From contig VGWY01000106.1 in assembly GCA_016873575.1 (NCBI GenBank), forward strand, positions 1-8,940: a stretch of 8,940 bases of DNA, given 5' to 3'. This DNA is from Nitrospira sp. (GTDB lineage: Bacteria > Nitrospirota > Thermodesulfovibrionia > Thermodesulfovibrionales > SM23-35). The notes below the pieces were generated by a model, which was not told the DNA's origin, searched no databases, and saw only the letters and a program-made list of their open reading frames with translations. This document shows positions 5,580 through 8,940 of this stretch, in pieces (the stretch's first letter is position 1; each line of letters starts with the position of its first letter). The position numbers were made by a program, and so were the translations under genes.

Positions 5580-7109
5580 ATGTTTTGCTCTGATATTATG
5601 GAAAAAATTAAAATTCTGTTTTTACAATTGGAAATTATCCCGGATTGCCCGCCACATATGGGGATGTGTTTATTCATTGATGATTTAGAAAAAAAGGGCG
5701 TACACTGCGATACATATATTGTTCAAGCAGATTATATCAAAGAGACTATTCCCCTTATACAAAAAGGTAACTATGACCTCATCTGCCTGGATTCAGTCTT
5801 TACGATAAATATGATTAACTTTTTTCAAGAGCAGTTCCCTTCTATTCCTATCCTTATCGGGGGGATAAATGCTATCGCATTACTTTTTCATACCAACGTT
5901 CAATATGCAGTCTTCGGTCCGGGCAGAGAGGCAATAAGTGCATTCATCAATCAATACTTTGGAGATCAGGATCTCTATAAGGTGCCTAATTTATTTTTTA
6001 AGCACGGTAATCATATCTCCTATTCCGGAAAAACACTGCATTGGAATTTGGAAAGAGAGCTCTTTCCCTATCTGCCTTTTTTAGATTGGCAGTATATAGG
6101 CCATCACAGAAATCCCGATGCAAGCTTCAATGACATCAGTATTGTTGCCGGTACAGGCTGTCCATATGCACGTTCTACGGTATCCTCACATCATTTCAAT
6201 ATCAAAGGTACAATACAAGAACTTGGATATACGCTCTCTGATAGGGCGCTCCAAAGATTGGAAGAGATATTTAACAGTGGACGTCACGGCTGTTCCTTCT
6301 GTATCTTCCAATATCAAGAGGTTACTCATTTTTCAGTTGAGAAGACTACAGAGCTCCTTTTAAAACAGGCCACCTATCTTCACGAAACACATAATGTAAC
6401 ATCCTTTCAAATACAGACAGAAAATCCTCTCCCTTTTCTCGATTCTTTCCTCAGTGCCCTCATTGAAAAACAGATACCATTCCATAAGATAAGTTTGAGA
6501 ACAAGGCCTGATCTTTTGCTGCTGCATAGAGATAAATTATTAAAGGCCCTCGACCTTGCTCGCAAAAAAGATTTCTGTCTCTCTATTGAACAGATCGGGT
6601 TTGAGAGTTTCTATAATAACGACCTGGTAATTTTTAATAAAAACGTTAGCGTGGAAAATAATATAACTGTTTTGAATTTTTTGAGAACTGTCAAGCATGA
6701 ATATGGTAAGCATGTTGTCGTTGATATTGGACACGGGATACTCCTCTTTCACCCATGGACAACTCTACAAAGTATTACTGAAAACCTTAAGGTGTTGGTT
6801 CAATATCGTGATATATTCCCTTCTTTTTTTGCAAGCAACCTTATTCTCTACTCTGAATTTTTCCCCATATTTCCAGAAATAAGGATGGAAAACCTTTTTC
6901 AGAAATCAAAATATTATTATGGATATGAGTATATTATGAAAGACCCTTTAGCCAGTAAAGCCTTTGAACTCTATCAGATTTTACACTCGCACTTCGGTGG
7001 GAATATTTCTCTTGAGGCTTACTTAAAAAGTATGGAGATGATTAAGGATTACAGTGTTGATGAAATACTCGCACAGGTATTTTACTTAATCCCGGTTCCT
7101 GAAGATTGA
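5580..7109 (+). CDS. B12-binding-like / radical SAM protein with split cysteine motif
   Basis: A 509-residue protein. Residues about 7-130 look like the Rossmann-type cobalamin-binding domain that precedes many radical SAM enzymes: KIKILFL, then PPHMGMCLFIDDLEKKG, DLICLDSVF, IPILIGGINA and a VFGPGRE segment where GEGE is usual. No DxHxxG is present, as is common in these enzymes. The radical SAM core follows: AGTGCPY at C194, CSFC at C238/C241, RTRPDLL, and QIGFES (338-343) followed by NDLVIFNKN. The canonical C-x3-C-x2-C is absent: C194 occupies the usual first position, R198 stands where the second Cys belongs, and CxxC comes about 40 residues late, after a helix-like insert (TLSDRALQRLEEIF). 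The substrate is unknown. ATG 5598 (MEKIKILFL) is an alternative start; neither has a clear ribosome binding site. The gene stands alone between two palindromes and looks more AT-rich than its neighbours, which may mean transfer. Confidence 0.8.
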   Translation: MFCSDIMEKIKILFLQLEIIPDCPPHMGMCLFIDDLEKKGVHCDTYIVQADYIKETIPLIQKGNYDLICLDSVFTINMINFFQEQFPSIPILIGGINAIALLFHTNVQYAVFGPGREAISAFINQYFGDQDLYKVPNLFFKHGNHISYSGKTLHWNLERELFPYLPFLDWQYIGHHRNPDASFNDISIVAGTGCPYARSTVSSHHFNIKGTIQELGYTLSDRALQRLEEIFNSGRHGCSFCIFQYQEVTHFSVEKTTELLLKQATYLHETHNVTSFQIQTENPLPFLDSFLSALIEKQIPFHKISLRTRPDLLLLHRDKLLKALDLARKKDFCLSIEQIGFESFYNNDLVIFNKNVSVENNITVLNFLRTVKHEYGKHVVVDIGHGILLFHPWTTLQSITENLKVLVQYRDIFPSFFASNLILYSEFFPIFPEIRMENLFQKSKYYYGYEYIMKDPLASKAFELYQILHSHFGGNISLEAYLKSMEMIKDYSVDEILAQVFYLIPVPED

Positions 7110-7147
7110 ACTACTAAGAAGTGCATAAGTAAGGCATCATTATTGAA

Positions 7148-7219
7148 AACTCTCCTTGCCCCTCTTTGCCAAAGAGGGGTACATTGCCTCCCTTTAGCAA
7201 AGGGAGGTGAGGAGGGATT
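7148..7219 (+). repeat. Compound double-hairpin C/G-run palindrome downstream of the radical SAM gene (copy 3)
   Basis: Two perfect 9-bp hairpins lie in tandem: CCCCTCTTT/AAAGAGGGG (7159-7179, loop GCC) and CCTCCCTTT/AAAGGGAGG (7187-7207, loop AGC). The outer ends (AACTCTCC, GGAGGGATT) can also pair imperfectly. The TTTAGCAAA centre is the reverse complement of the centre in the glmU copy, so the second hairpin is that repeat in opposite orientation. It starts about 38 bases after the gene's stop and could also shape the transcript end. Confidence 0.8.
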
Positions 7220-7270
7220 TTATAATCAATGTCTTCATACTTATGACCGTATTAGTACTTCTTTGTTGTG

Positions 7271-7302
7271 AATACGATTTTTGTAAATACGATTGATAAA
7301 AT
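7271..7302 (+). promoter_or_regulatory. Direct repeat and possible -10 box upstream of the dehydrogenase gene
   Basis: AATACGATT occurs at 7271-7279 and again at 7286-7294, a 15-base period. TAAAAT at 7297-7302 is one mismatch from TATAAT and lies 40 bases before the start codon. No good -35 hexamer is visible; the direct repeat covers that position, as an activator site would. Function is inferred from position only. Confidence 0.35.
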
Positions 7303-7341
7303 AAACATCATGCTACATATCAATCTTGAACAGGTTTTCCA

Positions 7342-8367
7342 TTGAAGGTTGCTAAACTATATAGCTTCAAGGACATAAGGATTGAAGAAATCCCGCTACC
7401 AGAGATAGGTCCAAAAGATGCACTCCTTCGGACAAAGGCCTCTGGTATATGCTCCGGGGATGTCATGCAATGGTATATAGAGAAAAAGGCACCTTTAGTC
7501 ATTGGGCATGAGCCAGCAGGTGAGATTGTAAAGGTTGGCAACGACGTAACATCCTTTAAACCTGGCGATAGGGTATTTGTCCACCATCATGCATCGTGCC
7601 TCACATGCATGTACTGCGAACGAGGTGATTATGTGCAGTGTGAAACATGGGAAAATACAAAGATACTTCCAGGGGGAATCTCTGAATATATACTCATCCC
7701 TCAGATAAACCTTGAAAATGATACATTGCCCCTTCCTGATGACCTAAGCTATGAAGATGGTACATTCATAGAACCAACTGCCTGCGTTGTAAAGGCACTG
7801 AAAAGGGCACGTATAAGAAGTGGCGATACCGTCCTTGTAATCGGGCTTGGTGTGATGGGACAATTGAATATACTCCTGACAAGAAAATATGGGGCAGGTA
7901 AAATCATAGGTACTGATATGATTCCCTTCAGGCTTAAAAAAGCTAAAGAGTTTGGGGCTGACAACATTATCGATATCTCAAAGCATAATCTCATTGACTC
8001 CCTTGCTCAATTAACAGATGGAAAGATGGCAGACATCGTAATCGTTGGACCGAATAACATTAAGGCAATGCAAGAAGGTTTAGTATGCGCTGGTGCAGGA
8101 GGAACCGTTCTGTTTTTCACACCTGCAAAGCCTGATGAAAGACTAACAATTGATCCCAATTATCTTTATTTCAGAGACATCAACATAATCACGAGTTACT
8201 CCTGTGGTCCGACTGATACAGCAGAGGCACTCAGGCATATAGAAGAAGGAACTGTAAGGGCCGAAATGCTTGTTACACACAGGTTTCCTATTGAGAAGAC
8301 AGCCGAGGCATTCAGATTAACTGCAGAGGCAAAGGATTCATTAAAGGTACTGATAACATTTGAGTAG
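7342..8367 (+). CDS. Zinc-dependent medium-chain alcohol/polyol dehydrogenase
   Basis: A 341-residue enzyme of the zinc MDR superfamily (sorbitol or threonine dehydrogenase-like), oxidising a secondary alcohol or sugar alcohol with NAD(P). The catalytic zinc site is present: C37 in GICSGD, H56-E57 in GHEPAGE and E144 in FIEPTACV. Structural zinc ligands are C86, C89, C92 and C100. The cofactor fold shows GLGVMG (168-173), and D192 at the end of the next strand favours NAD over NADP. The substrate cannot be named from sequence. The start is TTG: an in-frame TGA lies 15 bases upstream, CAGG at 7331-7334 is a fair ribosome binding site, and the first internal ATG would remove the catalytic cysteine. 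A cupin gene follows after 36 bases, so the two probably form an operon and may act on the same sugar-like compound. Confidence 0.9.
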   Translation: MKVAKLYSFKDIRIEEIPLPEIGPKDALLRTKASGICSGDVMQWYIEKKAPLVIGHEPAGEIVKVGNDVTSFKPGDRVFVHHHASCLTCMYCERGDYVQCETWENTKILPGGISEYILIPQINLENDTLPLPDDLSYEDGTFIEPTACVVKALKRARIRSGDTVLVIGLGVMGQLNILLTRKYGAGKIIGTDMIPFRLKKAKEFGADNIIDISKHNLIDSLAQLTDGKMADIVIVGPNNIKAMQEGLVCAGAGGTVLFFTPAKPDERLTIDPNYLYFRDINIITSYSCGPTDTAEALRHIEEGTVRAEMLVTHRFPIEKTAEAFRLTAEAKDSLKVLITFE

Positions 8368-8403
8368 AATTGGGACTTTCCCCGAAGATATTGAAGGTAT
8401 GAA

Positions 8404-8880
8404 ATGAAAAAAGGTATTTCCCATTGTGACATAGAAAATCCTAAAACCTGCAAGTCAAGAAACACCAGCCGTCTTTACCGCCACAAAGGTAATTTCACAT
8501 GGCAGGGGATAAAGACAGACAAGTATAAAACTGAGGGTAATGACTGGGCTGGCATCATAAGAAGGGTTTTAATCGGCAGTCACGGAGAAACTACCCGGTT
8601 TCACCTGAGGTATTTCGAGATAACCCCCGGGGGATACAGCAGTTTTGAACAACACAAACACGAGCATGTTGTTGTATGCGTAAGAGGTAAGGGGAAAATT
8701 CTAATTGGCAAGAAGCTCTATACAATGAACTTTCTGGATACACTCTATATTGCTCCGCACACACCTCATCAATTAAGGAATGTGTCTGATGAGCCGTTTG
8801 GGTTTTTCTGTATCGTCAATGCAAAAAGAGACAGGCCCAAACTCTTGAAATTAAGATTTTCAATTTTTGCTAAACTATAA
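8404..8880 (+). CDS. Cupin-domain protein (RmlC-like fold)
   Basis: A 158-residue single-domain cupin, about residues 60-140. Motif 1 is the region TPGGYSSFEQHKHEHVVV with H84, H86 and H88 as likely metal ligands, then VRGKGKI. Motif 2 is DTLYIAPHTPHQLRN with H122. The glutamate usual in motif 1 is replaced by valine at the expected position. The ending CIVNAKRDRP is familiar from a group of stand-alone bacterial cupins of unknown function. Some cupins are isomerases or dioxygenases and others only bind small molecules, so no reaction is proposed. The ATG has GAAGG at 8393-8397, six bases upstream, and lies 36 bases after the dehydrogenase stop. The N-terminal ~30 residues are basic and not conserved as far as I can tell. 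Confidence 0.85.
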   Translation: MKKGISHCDIENPKTCKSRNTSRLYRHKGNFTWQGIKTDKYKTEGNDWAGIIRRVLIGSHGETTRFHLRYFEITPGGYSSFEQHKHEHVVVCVRGKGKILIGKKLYTMNFLDTLYIAPHTPHQLRNVSDEPFGFFCIVNAKRDRPKLLKLRFSIFAKL

Positions 8881-8916
8881 AATAGATTTTGTATGAAGCC
8901 TGAAAAGAGGAGGAGA

Positions 8917-8940
8917 ATGTCGACGGATAAAAAGCGATGG
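8917..8940 (+). CDS. Start of an unidentified gene, cut by the window end
   Basis: An ATG at 8917 reads MSTDKKRW up to the last base. AGAGGAGGAG immediately before it (8906-8915) is the strongest ribosome binding site in the window. An in-frame ATG at 8893 would add MKPEKRRR but has no such site, so 8917 is preferred. It lies 36 bases after the cupin stop on the same strand, consistent with a third gene of the dehydrogenase-cupin operon. Eight residues do not identify a family. Confidence 0.6.

Noticed and set aside
6118..6363. Overlapping plus-strand frame inside the radical SAM gene, in the area of the cysteine insert
   Set aside because: The main frame keeps radical SAM motifs on both sides of the insert, so the second frame is an accident; it has no start signal.

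Overview
The window reads as a chromosomal segment of a mesophilic-looking, moderately AT-rich bacterium, probably uncultured. My best guess is Nitrospirota (Thermodesulfovibrionia-like) or a neighbouring deep lineage. This rests on overall protein flavour, a PcrA-gatC junction, and C/G-run palindromes scattered in and between genes. No marker here fixes the phylum, so the placement is inference.

The left half (1-5140) is a compact, all-plus-strand housekeeping block. It holds a 5'-truncated YebC/TACO1-family gene, a two-helix DUF502 membrane protein, glmU (UDP-GlcNAc synthesis, coupled to DUF502 by an ATGA overlap), a PcrA/UvrD helicase and gatC (amidotransferase subunit C). glmU carries two repeat-derived additions. 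One is an in-frame palindrome plus heptamer array of about 22 codons inside the uridylyltransferase domain. The other is a C-terminal tail of about 16 residues made by a second, unrelated heptamer array.

The right half is looser. After gatC, whose usual partner gatA does not follow, there are about 440 bases without a convincing gene. They hold a small inverted repeat, a possible reverse-strand gene remnant and a palindrome of the same kind as the one in glmU. A solitary gene follows (5580-7109) for a B12-binding-like/radical SAM protein. Its three candidate cluster cysteines are split as C-x43-C-x2-C instead of C-x3-C-x2-C. A third, compound palindrome lies directly downstream of it.

The last block is a probable operon: a zinc-dependent medium-chain dehydrogenase starting at TTG, a cupin protein 36 bases later, and the first codons of another gene with a strong ribosome binding site, cut by the window end. 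No tRNA, rRNA, CRISPR array, transposase or phage gene was seen. The observations most worth following are the palindrome that occurs both inside glmU and on either side of the radical SAM gene, and the split cysteine motif of that enzyme.
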